From positions 120,664 to 184,663 of the forward strand of contig NZ_WMIG01000007.1 of NCBI RefSeq assembly GCF_009711205.1: 64,000 bases of DNA. Reading direction: 5' to 3'. The stretch's first letter is position 1. Each line of letters opens with the position of its first letter. The notes beneath the pieces were generated by a model. The model was not told the DNA's origin, searched no databases, and saw nothing but the letters and a program-made list of their open reading frames with translations. The position numbers were made by a program, and so were the translations under genes. The stretch comes from Paracoccus litorisediminis (lineage in GTDB: Bacteria > Pseudomonadota > Alphaproteobacteria > Rhodobacterales > Rhodobacteraceae). Shown piece after piece: positions 17,567 to 26,531 of the stretch.

Positions 17567-17583
17567 AAATAGTCTGACTATTT
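17567..17583. promoter_or_regulatory. Palindrome upstream of the receptor gene, candidate iron-responsive operator
   Basis: AAATAGT (17567-17573) and ACTATTT (17577-17583) are perfect 7-bp arms around CTG. The site is 86 bases upstream of the receptor start and 60 bases after the ABC ATPase gene. Alphaproteobacterial iron regulators (Fur/Mur, Irr, RirA) bind AT-rich palindromes in such places. This one does not exactly match a consensus I can state. Confidence 0.5.
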
Positions 17584-17642
17584 TAATGTATCTTGTCGGA
17601 TTGTTGCCGAACTGCAACTGGCGTCATCCAAAACCCGAGAGT

Positions 17643-18452
17643 TCAGTTCGCGCTCTTCAACCGGTGGCGGCCGATCGGCAAAATCAGCGGCTTTCCAGAA
17701 ACCGGATCGGGGATGACCCGACTGTGCAGGCCGAATACGCCCAGCACGTTTTCCTCGGTCAGCACCTCCTCAGGGCGACCATGGGCGTGCAGGCGGCCCT
17801 TGGCCATGGCGACAAGGCAATCGGCATAGCGCGCGGCAAGGTTCAGGTCATGCAGGACCATGACGATGGTGATGCCGCGCGAGTGGTTCAGGTCGGTCAG
17901 CAGGTCCAGCACCTCGACCTGATGGCAGACATCAAGGAAGGTCGTCGGTTCGTCCAGCAGCAGCAGTTCGGTTTCCTGCGCAAGGGCCATGGCGATCCAG
18001 ACGCGTTGACGCTGGCCGCCGGACAACTCGTCCACGGCGCGCTCGGCCAGATCGGCAGTCTTGGTGACCTCAAGGGCGTTGGCCACCGCCTGATCGTCAT
18101 GGCGGCTCCAGCGGGTCATCAGTCCGTGATGGGGGTGGCGGCCCCGGCTGACCAGATCGGCGACGGTGATGCCTTCGGGCGCGATGGGCGATTGCGGCAG
18201 CAGTCCCAAGGTGCGCGCCAATTCGCGTGTCGGGCGGTGATGGACGGATTTCCCGTCCAGCAGCACGCGGCCCCGGCTGGGTTGCAGCAGGCGCGACATG
18301 GTGCGCAGCAGCGTGGACTTGCCGCAGCCATTCGCGCCGACAATGGCGGTGATCTGGCCGGAAGGAACCTGCAGATCCAGCCCGTCAAGGATCAGGCTTT
18401 CGCCATATCCTGCGGCAAGATCCTCGGCGATCAGGCTGTGCTGGGCGGTCAT
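17643..18452 (-). CDS. Ferric siderophore ABC transporter, ATPase
   Basis: A 269-residue FecE/FepC-type ATPase. Walker A is GANGCGKST (about residue 39), the signature is [17 protein letters not shown], Walker B is LLLLDEPTTFLD and the switch His is in VLHDLNLAARYAD. Its start overlaps the preceding permease stop (ATGA). It powers the two-permease importer encoded just upstream. Last gene of the four-gene importer operon. Confidence 0.93.
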   Translation of the reverse strand: MTAQHSLIAEDLAAGYGESLILDGLDLQVPSGQITAIVGANGCGKSTLLRTMSRLLQPSRGRVLLDGKSVHHRPTRELARTLGLLPQSPIAPEGITVADLVSRGRHPHHGLMTRWSRHDDQAVANALEVTKTADLAERAVDELSGGQRQRVWIAMALAQETELLLLDEPTTFLDVCHQVEVLDLLTDLNHSRGITIVMVLHDLNLAARYADCLVAMAKGRLHAHGRPEEVLTEENVLGVFGLHSRVIPDPVSGKPLILPIGRHRLKSAN

Positions 18453-19486
18453 AGCGAACCTCCGGCGCGGTTCACGCGCACGATCAGATAGATCAGGTAG
18501 GGGGCACCAAGCGCCCCGGTGACGACGCCGACCGGGTAGCGGCTGGGCAAAGCGAATTGCCCGATGTAATCGCCCGCCAGCACCAGCACCGCCCCCACCA
18601 GCGCCGAGGGGATCAGGATCGAGCCATTCGGCCCGACAATACGCGAGGCGATGGGTCCGGACAGGAAGGCCACGAACATCACGGGTCCGGCGGCGGCGGT
18701 GGCGATGGCGATCATTCCGACGGCGGACAGCATGACGATGATCCGAGTCGCGCCCACCCTGACGCCAAGCGCTGCGGCGGTGTCGTCGCCCATGCGCAGG
18801 GCCTCAAGATCGCGGGCGCGGGACAGCAGGATGCCGCCGAACAGCAGCAGAGCCGCCAGCACTGGCACAGCCTGATCCAGCTTGGCGCCGTTGACGCTGC
18901 CGGTGATCCAGCGCATCGCCTCTTGCAGGTCCCATGAGGGCGCGCGGGACAGCAGATAGGCGATGAAACTGTCGATCATCGCGGCGACGCCGATGCCGAC
19001 AAGGATCAGCCGGGTTCCGGCGACGCCGTTCCTGAAGGACAGGCCAAAGACCAACAGCGCGATGGCCAGCCCGGCTACCACCGAAAAGCCCGCCACCGCA
19101 GGCCCGTCCAGCGACAGCACGACAATGGCAAAGACCGCCGCCGCGCTGGCCCCGGAACTGACGCCGATGATGTCGGGGCTGGCCAGCGGATTGCGCAGCA
19201 TGATCTGAAAGGCGACGCCCCCCATGCCGAAGCACAGCCCGACCAGCACCGCCATGACCGCACGCGGCAGGCGCAACTGGCCGACGGTGAAGCTGGCCCC
19301 CGGCACGTCCCCGCCCATCAGGACGCGCAGGACGTCGCCGGGTGGGGTGAAGCTTTGGCCCAGCATCAGCGTCAGGGCAAAACCCGCCAGCAGCACCAGC
19401 GCCAGCGCGGCTACCACGCGTCGCGAGCGGCGGGCGCGGGCATGGCGGTTGGCAGTGACGGTCAGGGAAAGGGTTTCAGATGTCAT
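18449..19486 (-). CDS. Ferric siderophore ABC transporter, FecCD-family permease
   Basis: A 345-residue FecCD-family permease with about nine to ten hydrophobic segments. The conserved LRLPRAVMAVLVGLCFGMGGVAFQIMLRNPLASPDIIGVSSGA block near residue 75 is diagnostic. The start at 19486 overlaps the previous gene stop (ATGA); the open frame extends upstream antisense to nothing useful. It pairs with the other permease to form a heterodimeric pore. Confidence 0.92.
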   Translation of the reverse strand: MTSETLSLTVTANRHARARRSRRVVAALALVLLAGFALTLMLGQSFTPPGDVLRVLMGGDVPGASFTVGQLRLPRAVMAVLVGLCFGMGGVAFQIMLRNPLASPDIIGVSSGASAAAVFAIVVLSLDGPAVAGFSVVAGLAIALLVFGLSFRNGVAGTRLILVGIGVAAMIDSFIAYLLSRAPSWDLQEAMRWITGSVNGAKLDQAVPVLAALLLFGGILLSRARDLEALRMGDDTAAALGVRVGATRIIVMLSAVGMIAIATAAAGPVMFVAFLSGPIASRIVGPNGSILIPSALVGAVLVLAGDYIGQFALPSRYPVGVVTGALGAPYLIYLIVRVNRAGGSL

Positions 19487-20523
19487 AGCTCGCGCACCCG
19501 CTGGCGACGGACGATCCAGATAAAGAAGGGTGCGCCGACAAAGGCGGTGACGATGCCCACGGCCAGCTCGCTTGGCCGGGCGATGATGCGGCCCAGCACG
19601 TCGGCAAGTATCAGCAGCCCAGCTCCGGTCAGCGCCGAGAAAGGCAGCAGCCAGCGGTGATCGACCCCGACCAGCAGGCGGCACAGATGCGGCACCATCA
19701 GCCCGACAAAGCCGATCGGACCACAGGCCGCCGTGGCCGCGCCGCAAAGCAGGATCGCCCCGAATGCCGCCATGCCCCGCGCGACGGCGACGTTTTCGCC
19801 CAATCCGGCGGCCAGATCATCGCCAAGTGCCAGCGAGTTCAGCTTGCGCGCCGACAGCAGCGAGACCGCGAAACCGACCAGCAGGAACGGCAGGACCAGC
19901 CGGATGCCGTCGAATGTCGCGCCGCCGACGCCGCCGATCTGCCACGACCGGAAGCCCCCGGCGATATCATTGCGGGGCAGGATGACGGCGATGGTGAAGC
20001 AGGAAAACGCAACCGAGGTCGCCGCCCCGGCCAGCGCCAGTTTCAGCGGCGTTGCGCCGCCCCGGCCCAGCGAGCCGATGACATAGACGAATGCCGCCGT
20101 CACCCCCGCGCCAAAGATCGCGGTCCAGACATATAGCTGCGCCATGTCCATCCCGAACCATGCAAGCCCGATCGCCACGGCCAACGAGGCACCCATGTTG
20201 ACGCCAAGGATGCCCGGATCGGCCAGCGGATTGCGCGTCACGCCCTGCATGATCGCCCCCGCCAACCCCAGCGCCGCCCCGACCAAGGCGGCCATGATCG
20301 TGCGCGGGATGCGCACGGCGACGGCGGCCTGCCCGATGGTCTCGGTCTGGCCCTGAAGCCCGGCCCAGATATCGGCCCATGCGACCGAGCGTGTGCCGAT
20401 GGCGACCGACAGGAAGCACAACCCCAGAACGATCAACGCCAAGATCGCCAGACCCGCGCCCCGGAAAAGCCGGACGCGGCCCGATCCGGACCGCGCGCCA
20501 TTATCTACCGTCCGTTCCGTCAT
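19483..20523 (-). CDS. Ferric siderophore ABC transporter, FecCD-family permease
   Basis: A 346-residue FecCD-family permease. It has the block VRIPRTIMAALVGAALGLAGAIMQGVTRNPLADPGILGVNMGASLAVA and the C-terminal GPIGFVGLMVPHLCRLLVGVDHRWLLP segment that contacts the ATPase. The two permeases are clearly diverged paralogues. Overlaps both neighbours by four bases. Confidence 0.92.
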   Translation of the reverse strand: MTERTVDNGARSGSGRVRLFRGAGLAILALIVLGLCFLSVAIGTRSVAWADIWAGLQGQTETIGQAAVAVRIPRTIMAALVGAALGLAGAIMQGVTRNPLADPGILGVNMGASLAVAIGLAWFGMDMAQLYVWTAIFGAGVTAAFVYVIGSLGRGGATPLKLALAGAATSVAFSCFTIAVILPRNDIAGGFRSWQIGGVGGATFDGIRLVLPFLLVGFAVSLLSARKLNSLALGDDLAAGLGENVAVARGMAAFGAILLCGAATAACGPIGFVGLMVPHLCRLLVGVDHRWLLPFSALTGAGLLILADVLGRIIARPSELAVGIVTAFVGAPFFIWIVRRQRVREL

Positions 20524-21524
20524 TGCGCTTTGCGCGCCGCCTCGGCCAGCATGGCGACATAGTCGTCCAGCACCCAGGAAATCGACAGCGGCGTCGGGTT
20601 GGCCGCCGTGGCGACGGGATTGCCGCCCAGCATGACCACCGCATCATTGGCGATCGCGGTCATCTTGGAGGCCAGCGGGTCGGTCTTCAGCGGCGCCAGC
20701 AGTTCCGGCGTGCCATAGGTGACAAAGATGTCGACATCGTTGAACTGGTCGATCTGCTCGGCGCTGACCTCACCCGAGAATTGGCCGGGCTTCGTCGCTT
20801 CCATCACGCTTTTCGGGGACTTGAGGCCAAGATCCTCGAAAAATTTAACCCGCGTGTCATTGGCGGTATAGAAGCGCACAAGGCTGAGATCGGTCGGATC
20901 AAGATGGGTGATGAACATCGCCTTCTTGTCCCGGATCTCGGGGTGCTTGGCGGCGGCGTCGGCGATCTGCGCCTCGATCCGGGTGATCAGTGCGTCGCCT
21001 TCGGCCTGCATGCCCAGCCCGGCGCTGTTCAGGCAGATCATCTCGCGCCAGTCGGTCGCCCAGGGCGATTCCGGATAGGCCACGACCGGGGCAATCTGGC
21101 TGAGGGTGTCATAGTCGGATTGGCTGAGGCCGGAATAGGCCGCGAGGATCACATCCGGGTCCGATGCCGCGACCGCTTCGAAATCGATGCCGTCGCCTTC
21201 GTCGAACAGGGCCGGGGTCTTGGCACCCAACTCTTTCAGCTTTTCACTGACCCAAGGCAGCAGCCCGTCGCCATCATCATCGCCAAAGGTGGCAGCGGCA
21301 AAGCCCACGGGAACGACACCAAGCGCCAGCGGCACTTCGTGATTGGCCCAGGCTACGGTCGCCACTCGTTCGGGCTTCTTGTCGATCGTGGTGGTGCCGA
21401 AGGCATGTTCGATCTTGATCGGGAATTGCGCGCCCGCATCCTGTGCCCATGCGCTGAAGGGCATCGCCGTCGCCAGCAGCAGGCCAAAGGCGGAAAGAGT
21501 TGAGAAGGATGCAGTTTTCATCAC
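20520..21524 (-). CDS. Ferric siderophore periplasmic binding protein
   Basis: A 334-residue class III (FepB/FhuD-type) binding protein with a signal peptide ending at SAWAQ. It contains the two-lobe fold markers KPERVATVAWANHEVPLALGVVPVG near the N-terminus and VILAAYSGLSQSDYDTLSQIAPVV. It is the first gene of the importer operon and delivers ferric siderophore to the permeases. The start may be one codon further in (MM). A dyad TGACA/TGTC about 11-27 bases upstream (21535-21551) may be part of its promoter control. Confidence 0.9.
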   Translation of the reverse strand: MMKTASFSTLSAFGLLLATAMPFSAWAQDAGAQFPIKIEHAFGTTTIDKKPERVATVAWANHEVPLALGVVPVGFAAATFGDDDGDGLLPWVSEKLKELGAKTPALFDEGDGIDFEAVAASDPDVILAAYSGLSQSDYDTLSQIAPVVAYPESPWATDWREMICLNSAGLGMQAEGDALITRIEAQIADAAAKHPEIRDKKAMFITHLDPTDLSLVRFYTANDTRVKFFEDLGLKSPKSVMEATKPGQFSGEVSAEQIDQFNDVDIFVTYGTPELLAPLKTDPLASKMTAIANDAVVMLGGNPVATAANPTPLSISWVLDDYVAMLAEAARKAQ

Positions 21525-21669
21525 GGACCGACGGCTGACAATTTATGTCGGCTTTTCACTTTCTGTCCGTCACGTCAAGCCAAAGCCGGCCTGATGCCCC
21601 TGCAGCAGATTGACGCCATCATCGATGCTCAGACCTAAGGCGGCAGATCTTAGCTGCGGCACCATTGGG

Positions 21670-21909
21670 TCAGTCATCGGGCCGCTCGGTCAGGACCTCG
21701 CCGGTGGCAGCCTCGATCACGGCCTCGATCCGGCGCCCGTCAGGGGCGATGGCCTCGATCTCATGGGTGCGTCCGTCATCCTCGGCGCTGCGCACGATAT
21801 AGCCACGCCTTTCAAAATCGGTGACGCTGACCGAAAGCGGGCGGATCGGGGCGGCATTCGCCGCAAGCGGCACGGCGGCAAGCGCGGACAGAAGGGTGAT
21901 GCGGATCAT
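21670..21909 (-). CDS. Small secreted PepSY-domain protein
   Basis: A 79-residue protein with a signal peptide (MIRITLLSALAAVPLAANA) and one PepSY-like repeat (FERRGYIVRSAEDDGRTHEIEAIAPDGRRIEAVIEAATGEVL). The start at 21909 has a GGAG site; a longer frame to 21999 would cross the divergent promoter. PepSY domains are thought to inhibit proteases or sense envelope conditions. It is divergent from a second PepSY gene and the two-component system, so it is likely a target of that system. Confidence 0.8.
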   Translation of the reverse strand: MIRITLLSALAAVPLAANAAPIRPLSVSVTDFERRGYIVRSAEDDGRTHEIEAIAPDGRRIEAVIEAATGEVLTERPDD

Positions 21910-21975
21910 GTTGCGGCTCCGAGGATTGTTTTTGCCGGTCTTGCACAAGTCCACTGACACCGGCCTGACCGCGTC

Positions 21976-21992
21976 TGTCAGGGAATTGTCAG
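21976..21992. promoter_or_regulatory. Direct repeat typical of an OmpR-family binding box
   Basis: TGTCAG occurs at 21976-21981 and again at 21987-21992, an 11-base period with a 5-base spacer, in the divergent promoter between the two PepSY genes. This spacing is the classic geometry for OmpR/PhoP-family response regulators. Such a regulator is encoded 380 bases downstream. Confidence 0.55.
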
Positions 21993-22015
21993 CGGACATG
22001 GGCTAGGGTCGCGCG

Positions 22016-22366
22016 ATGACAACCCGCCCCGTCTCAATCCTTTTCTGCGCCGCCCTTGCCCTTCTGGCGCCCGCCGTCGCCCCCATGGCTCAGCAGGCCC
22101 TGCCGCAGCTTGAACCCGAGGACGGGCTGGATGCCGGATTCGCCCGCGGTGCCGTCCTGCGCGGCGAGATCCTGCCCCTTGACCAGATCCTCAAGATCCT
22201 GCGCGCCGAGTTCGACGGCCAGATCGTCGAGATCCAGCTGGAGCTGGAGGAGGGCATTCTGACCTATGAATTCGACATCCTCAGCCCCGACGGACGCCTT
22301 TTCGAGGTGGAAATCGACGCGGCAAGCGGCAAGATCCTTGAGGTCGAGGATGAGGATGACGACTGA
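22016..22366 (+). CDS. Secreted PepSY-domain protein
   Basis: A 116-residue protein with a signal peptide (ending near PMAQQ) and a PepSY domain (LDQILKILRAEFDGQIVEIQLELEEGILTYEFDILSPDGRLFEVEIDAASGKIL). The C-terminus is a highly acidic tail (EVEDEDDD). It precedes the response regulator by 3 bases, so it is first in the operon. A periplasmic modulator of the sensor kinase is a reasonable guess from position. Confidence 0.85.
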   Translation: MTTRPVSILFCAALALLAPAVAPMAQQALPQLEPEDGLDAGFARGAVLRGEILPLDQILKILRAEFDGQIVEIQLELEEGILTYEFDILSPDGRLFEVEIDAASGKILEVEDEDDD

Positions 22367-22369
22367 CCC

Positions 22370-23032
22370 ATGCGCTGCCTGATAGTCGAAGATGACGCCC
22401 GCATCGCCGCCGATATCGCGCAGGCGCTGGAGCAGGCGGGCTTTCGCGCCGAACATGCGGCGGACGGCGAATCCGCGTGGTTCATGGGCGGGACCGAGGA
22501 TTACGCGCTGATCGTGCTGGATCTGGGCCTGCCGCGGATCGACGGGCTGACCGTGCTGAAGCGCTGGCGGTCCGAGGGCGTCGATATTCCGGTGCTGGTG
22601 CTGACCGCGCGCGGCAGCTGGAACGAGCGCGTCGAGGGCATCGATGCCGGTGCCGACGACTACCTGCCCAAGCCTTTCCGTATGGAGGAACTGGTGGCGC
22701 GGGCCCGCGCGCTGGTCCGGCGCGCCTCGGGGCGGGTCAATCCGGTCCAGCAGGTCGGGCGGCTGGCGCTGGACACCAACCGGCAGACGGTCTCGATCGA
22801 CGGGCGCATGCTCAACCTGACCCAGCTGGAATTCCGGCTGATCTCCTGTCTGGTGATGAATGCCGAGCGGGTGGTGCCGCCGGTCGAATTGCTGGAGCAA
22901 ATCTATGGCGATGACGATTCCCGCGACGTGAACGCCATCGAGGCTGTGATTGCCCGGCTCAGGCGCAAGACCGGGCCGGGGGTGATCGGGACGCGGCGCG
23001 GCTTTGGCTATTTTCTGGAGCAGTCGCCTTGA
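22370..23032 (+). CDS. OmpR-family response regulator, PhoP-like
   Basis: A 220-residue regulator with a receiver domain (phosphoacceptor Asp51 in VLDLGLP, acidic pair EDD at 7-9, Lys in LPKPF) and a C-terminal winged helix (NRQTVSIDGRMLNLTQLEFRLISCLV; RLRRKTGPGVIGTRRGFGYFL). It is cotranscribed with the sensor kinase, whose start overlaps its stop. The likely targets are the two PepSY genes. Confidence 0.92.
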   Translation: MRCLIVEDDARIAADIAQALEQAGFRAEHAADGESAWFMGGTEDYALIVLDLGLPRIDGLTVLKRWRSEGVDIPVLVLTARGSWNERVEGIDAGADDYLPKPFRMEELVARARALVRRASGRVNPVQQVGRLALDTNRQTVSIDGRMLNLTQLEFRLISCLVMNAERVVPPVELLEQIYGDDDSRDVNAIEAVIARLRRKTGPGVIGTRRGFGYFLEQSP

Positions 23033-24366
23033 ACGCTTCGCGCGGCTCGATCCGCCTGCGGCTGAGCATCGGCGCGATCCTTGCCATCGCGTTGGCACTG
23101 CTGCTGGCGGGCCTTGCGCTAAGCGTGATGTTCAACCGGCAAGTGACTCGCCTGACCTATCAGGAGCTGGACGCGAAAAGTCTGGCCCTTGTCGCCGGGT
23201 TCGAGGGTGACCAGCCCGCCGCCGCACCTCATGATCAGATCGGCGGCGATCTGCGCTATCTGCAGCCCTATTCCGGCCTGTATTGGCAGATCGAGATGGA
23301 CGGGCGCAGCTATCGTTCGCAATCGCTGTGGGACACGGTGCTGCCACTGGCCGCTGCCGCGCCGGCTGGCGGCAAGGTCGCGCTTTATGGCGGCGAGGGG
23401 CCGGATAGCCAGCGCCTGCTGATCCTTGACCGCTCGATCCTTGTCGGCGCAGACGCGCATCCGGTGCGGATCGCGGTTGCAGTCAGCCGCGCCCAGCTGG
23501 ACGAGGCGCAGAAGCTGTTCGCGCGGGATCTGGTCCCGGCGCTGCTGGTCCTTGGAGTGCTGCTGACCCTGGCCTCGGTGGTGCAGGTCGCGATCGGGAT
23601 GCGGGCCTTTGCCCATGTTCATCGCAAGGTCAGCGCGTTGCAGGACGGGCAGTTGGCACGGCTGGGTCAGGACCTGCCGCTGGAGGTCCGCCCGCTGGCG
23701 GCCGCCATCGACGAATTGATGGATGACCGCGACCAAAGGATCGAGCGCGCCCGCCACCGCGCCGCCGATCTGGCCCATACGCTAAAAACTCCGCTGCAGG
23801 CGCTGCGCGGCGAAACCAGCCGTTTGCGCCAGTCGGGCCAGCTTGAAGCCGCCGATTCCATCGACCAGATCGCCGATGCCGTGCGCTCCAGCGTCGACCG
23901 CGAGTTGGGCCGGGCCCGCATCGGGGCCGAGGGACAGGCCGATCCTGCCGAGGTCGTCGCCAAGATCGTCGCCGTCCTGAAGCGGACCGCGCGGGGTGAG
24001 GATATTGCCATCGACACCGAGATTCCCCCCGAATTACGGGTGCGGATCGACCCCTATGACCTGACCGAGGCCATTGGCAGCGTTGCCGAAAACGCCCTGC
24101 GTCATGCCCGTGCCAAGGTCATCATCCGCGCCGTGCCGCAGGGCCGCCGGGTGAAGCTGATCGTCGAGGATGACGGGCCGGGCGTCCCGCCCGAGCAACT
24201 GGATCAGGTGACGCGGCGCGGCAGCTATCTGGATACGGGCGGCACCGGGGTTGGCCTGTCGTTGACCATGGACATCGTCCATGCTGCCGATGGCGACCTG
24301 ACGCTTGAAAACCTGACCCCCGGTTTCCGCGTCACCCTGACGCTTTGGCGGGCGACCAGCGGCTAA
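23029..24366 (+). CDS. Sensor histidine kinase, PhoQ-like
   Basis: A 445-residue kinase. Two membrane helices flank a periplasmic sensor domain of about 125 residues. A HAMP-like linker and a DHp helix follow, with the phosphorylated His250 in DLAHTLKTPLQALRGE. The catalytic domain has N box AENALRHARAKV, G1 EDDGPGVP and G2 GGTGVGLSLTMDIVHAADG. The TTG start overlaps the regulator stop (TTGA). The H-box sequence is of the PhoQ/QseC sort. Signal is unknown. Confidence 0.9.
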   Translation: MNASRGSIRLRLSIGAILAIALALLLAGLALSVMFNRQVTRLTYQELDAKSLALVAGFEGDQPAAAPHDQIGGDLRYLQPYSGLYWQIEMDGRSYRSQSLWDTVLPLAAAAPAGGKVALYGGEGPDSQRLLILDRSILVGADAHPVRIAVAVSRAQLDEAQKLFARDLVPALLVLGVLLTLASVVQVAIGMRAFAHVHRKVSALQDGQLARLGQDLPLEVRPLAAAIDELMDDRDQRIERARHRAADLAHTLKTPLQALRGETSRLRQSGQLEAADSIDQIADAVRSSVDRELGRARIGAEGQADPAEVVAKIVAVLKRTARGEDIAIDTEIPPELRVRIDPYDLTEAIGSVAENALRHARAKVIIRAVPQGRRVKLIVEDDGPGVPPEQLDQVTRRGSYLDTGGTGVGLSLTMDIVHAADGDLTLENLTPGFRVTLTLWRATSG

Positions 24367-24441
24367 ACCGGCCAAACTCTGCCACCCCTCGCGATATTTC
24401 ATCAGGCCCGGCGCGCGGGGCCTTGATTATTCGCGCGGTAT

Positions 24442-24478
24442 TGTTAGCTTGCTAACCAAGATCATTAGCAAGCTAACA
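24442..24478. promoter_or_regulatory. Tandem palindromic operators for the MarR regulator
   Basis: Two copies of the palindrome TTAGC-N2-GCTAA lie at 24444-24455 and 24465-24476, 21 bases apart, two helical turns. Together they also form a perfect 14-bp inverted repeat with a 9-base spacer. The site ends 8 bases before the marR start codon, so a bound repressor would block transcription of marR and the efflux genes. Confidence 0.8.
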
Positions 24479-24486
24479 TAATTGAT

Positions 24487-24918
24487 ATGGCCGACCGTCC
24501 CCTTACCCTGTTCGACGAACTCGTCACGCTGACCCGCTCGATCCGCGCGGGCTTCGACCTGCGCGTCAAGAAGCTGGACCTGACCTTTGCCCGCGCCCGG
24601 CTGCTGACCACCATCGGCCGCAATCCGGGTGCCAGTCAGTCCGAACTCGCCACGGCTCTCGAGATCGAGACGCCGACCCTGAAACGCCTGCTGGACGCCC
24701 TTGAAGGGCAGGGTCTGGCCGAGCGCCGCCCGCTTGAGGGCGACGCCCGCAAGCACGCGATCTTTCTGACCGACACCACCCGGATCGAGCCGCTGCTGCG
24801 TTTCCGTGACGAGGTCGAGGCCGCACTGGTCGAGGGCATCGCGCCCGAGGACCTTGCCGCCGCGCGCCGCGTTCTGGGCCGGATGACGGTGAACGCCGAA
24901 AAGCTGCGCCGGGAATGA
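24487..24918 (+). CDS. MarR-family transcriptional regulator
   Basis: A 143-residue MarR regulator. The winged helix spans about residues 35-100 (RLLTTIGRNPGASQSELATALEIETPTLKRLLDALEGQGLAERRPLEGDARKHAIFLT). The dimerisation helices lie at both ends. It opens the operon with the efflux pair and is followed by an ATGA overlap. It very probably represses the operon through the adjacent operators and is released by a toxic substrate of the pump. Confidence 0.93.
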   Translation: MADRPLTLFDELVTLTRSIRAGFDLRVKKLDLTFARARLLTTIGRNPGASQSELATALEIETPTLKRLLDALEGQGLAERRPLEGDARKHAIFLTDTTRIEPLLRFRDEVEAALVEGIAPEDLAAARRVLGRMTVNAEKLRRE

Positions 24919-26531
24919 GCGACGCGCCCGCCACACCTGCACCCGCGCCGCTGATGCCCCTGCCACGGGCATTGGCCTATATCGGCGCGTCTACGGTCAT
25001 CGCTTTGACCCAGGGTCTTGCGCAGGGTTTCATCAGCACGAATATCCCGCAGATCGCTGGCGATCTGGGGGCGACCACCACGCAGGCCAGCTGGCTGATG
25101 GCGGCCTATCTGATCCCGCGCGCGACCATGCCGTTGCTGCTGATCAAGCTGCGCACCCAATACGGCCTGCGCCGTTTCGCGGAAATCGCCATCGTGATCT
25201 ATCTGGCGGTGGCGCTGATGTCGTTTTCGATCTTTGACCTGCGCTCGGCGATCACCGGGCAGTTCTTTGCAGGCATGGCCTCGGCCCCGCTGTCGACGCT
25301 GGCCTTTCTTTACATGCTGGAGCCGCTGCCGCCTGCATGGAAGCTGCGCCTTGGCCTGCCGCTGTCGCTGAGCGTGATTGCCGTCGGCTCGCATCTGGCG
25401 CGGGTGATCTCTCCCGCGTTGATGGGCGATGCGGGCTGGCAGGGGCTGCATGTGATGGGGCTGGGGATGGCGGCGGTGTCGCTGGGGCTGGTCTATGCCC
25501 TGCCGCTGCAATCGCCGCCCAAGATCAAGGTCATCGCGCCACTGGATCTGGTCAGCTGGGTGCTGATCTCGGTCGGGTTCGGCGGGCTGATCGTGGGTTT
25601 CGTCATGGGCCCGATCCATTGGTGGACCGAGGTTCCGTGGCTGGGTTGGCTGATGGCGCTGTCGATTGCCTGTCTGACCCTGGCGGTCGCGATCGAACTG
25701 AACCGCGCCGCGCCGCTGGTCGATATCCGCTGGCTGGTCAGTCCCGCCATGCTGCATCTGACCATCACGCTGCTGTTGTTCCGACTGATCCTGTCCGAGC
25801 AAAGCGCCGGCGCACCGCGGATGTTCCAGCAATTGGGGGTGACGCAGGGCCAGCTTGTGCCGCTGTTTGCGGTGATCTCGGCCGCGACCATATTGGGCGG
25901 GCTGGCGCTGGTCCCCTTCATGAAGCCGGGACGCGTCGCGCGCTTTCACGTGGTCGCGCTGGTGATGATCGCGGCGGGGGCATGGATGGACAGCAATTCG
26001 ACCCTTGATACCCGCCCGGCGCAAATGATGGCCAGTCAGGCCCTGATCGCCTTTGCCGGGTCGCTGTTCATGGCCCCGGCCATGATGCGCGGGCTAATGG
26101 CCGCGATGGCGCGGGGGCCGAACTACATCCTGTCCTTCGTCATCGTGTTCCTGTCGACGCAAAGCATCGGCGGTGCCGCGGGGTCGGGGCTGTTTTCCAG
26201 CTTCATCAACCATCGGCAGGCCCTGCATCTGCAGGTTCTGCGCGAGGATCTGGCCACCACCGATCCCCTGCTGATGCAGGATATTGCCAGCCGTGCTGCC
26301 ACCCTGATCCGGCAATTTCCCGACACCGCGCTGGCCCGCGCGCAGGCGATGGCGGCCATCGCGCAGGACGCCTCGGCGCAGGCCTATGTCATGGCCTATA
26401 ACGATGCCTATTTCCTGACATTCCTTGTCGCGGCGGGGGCGCTTTTCGCGCTGCTCCTGCACCTGTTCCGCGACTGGCTGGCGGCGCGCTGGCCCCTGAC
26501 CTCCCCTCATGTTCCCGAGCCCCTCAAATGA
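24915..26531 (+). CDS. DHA2-family MFS multidrug exporter, EmrB-like
   Basis: A 538-residue major facilitator with about 14 membrane helices, the DHA2 layout. The motif region AGDLGATTTQASWLMAAYLIPRATMPLL near residue 45 is typical of the EmrB/QacA family. A periplasmic loop of about 75 residues lies before the last helix. The four-base overlaps with both neighbours indicate coupling. It should work with the adaptor downstream and a TolC-type channel encoded elsewhere. Confidence 0.88.
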   Translation: MSDAPATPAPAPLMPLPRALAYIGASTVIALTQGLAQGFISTNIPQIAGDLGATTTQASWLMAAYLIPRATMPLLLIKLRTQYGLRRFAEIAIVIYLAVALMSFSIFDLRSAITGQFFAGMASAPLSTLAFLYMLEPLPPAWKLRLGLPLSLSVIAVGSHLARVISPALMGDAGWQGLHVMGLGMAAVSLGLVYALPLQSPPKIKVIAPLDLVSWVLISVGFGGLIVGFVMGPIHWWTEVPWLGWLMALSIACLTLAVAIELNRAAPLVDIRWLVSPAMLHLTITLLLFRLILSEQSAGAPRMFQQLGVTQGQLVPLFAVISAATILGGLALVPFMKPGRVARFHVVALVMIAAGAWMDSNSTLDTRPAQMMASQALIAFAGSLFMAPAMMRGLMAAMARGPNYILSFVIVFLSTQSIGGAAGSGLFSSFINHRQALHLQVLREDLATTDPLLMQDIASRAATLIRQFPDTALARAQAMAAIAQDASAQAYVMAYNDAYFLTFLVAAGALFALLLHLFRDWLAARWPLTSPHVPEPLK

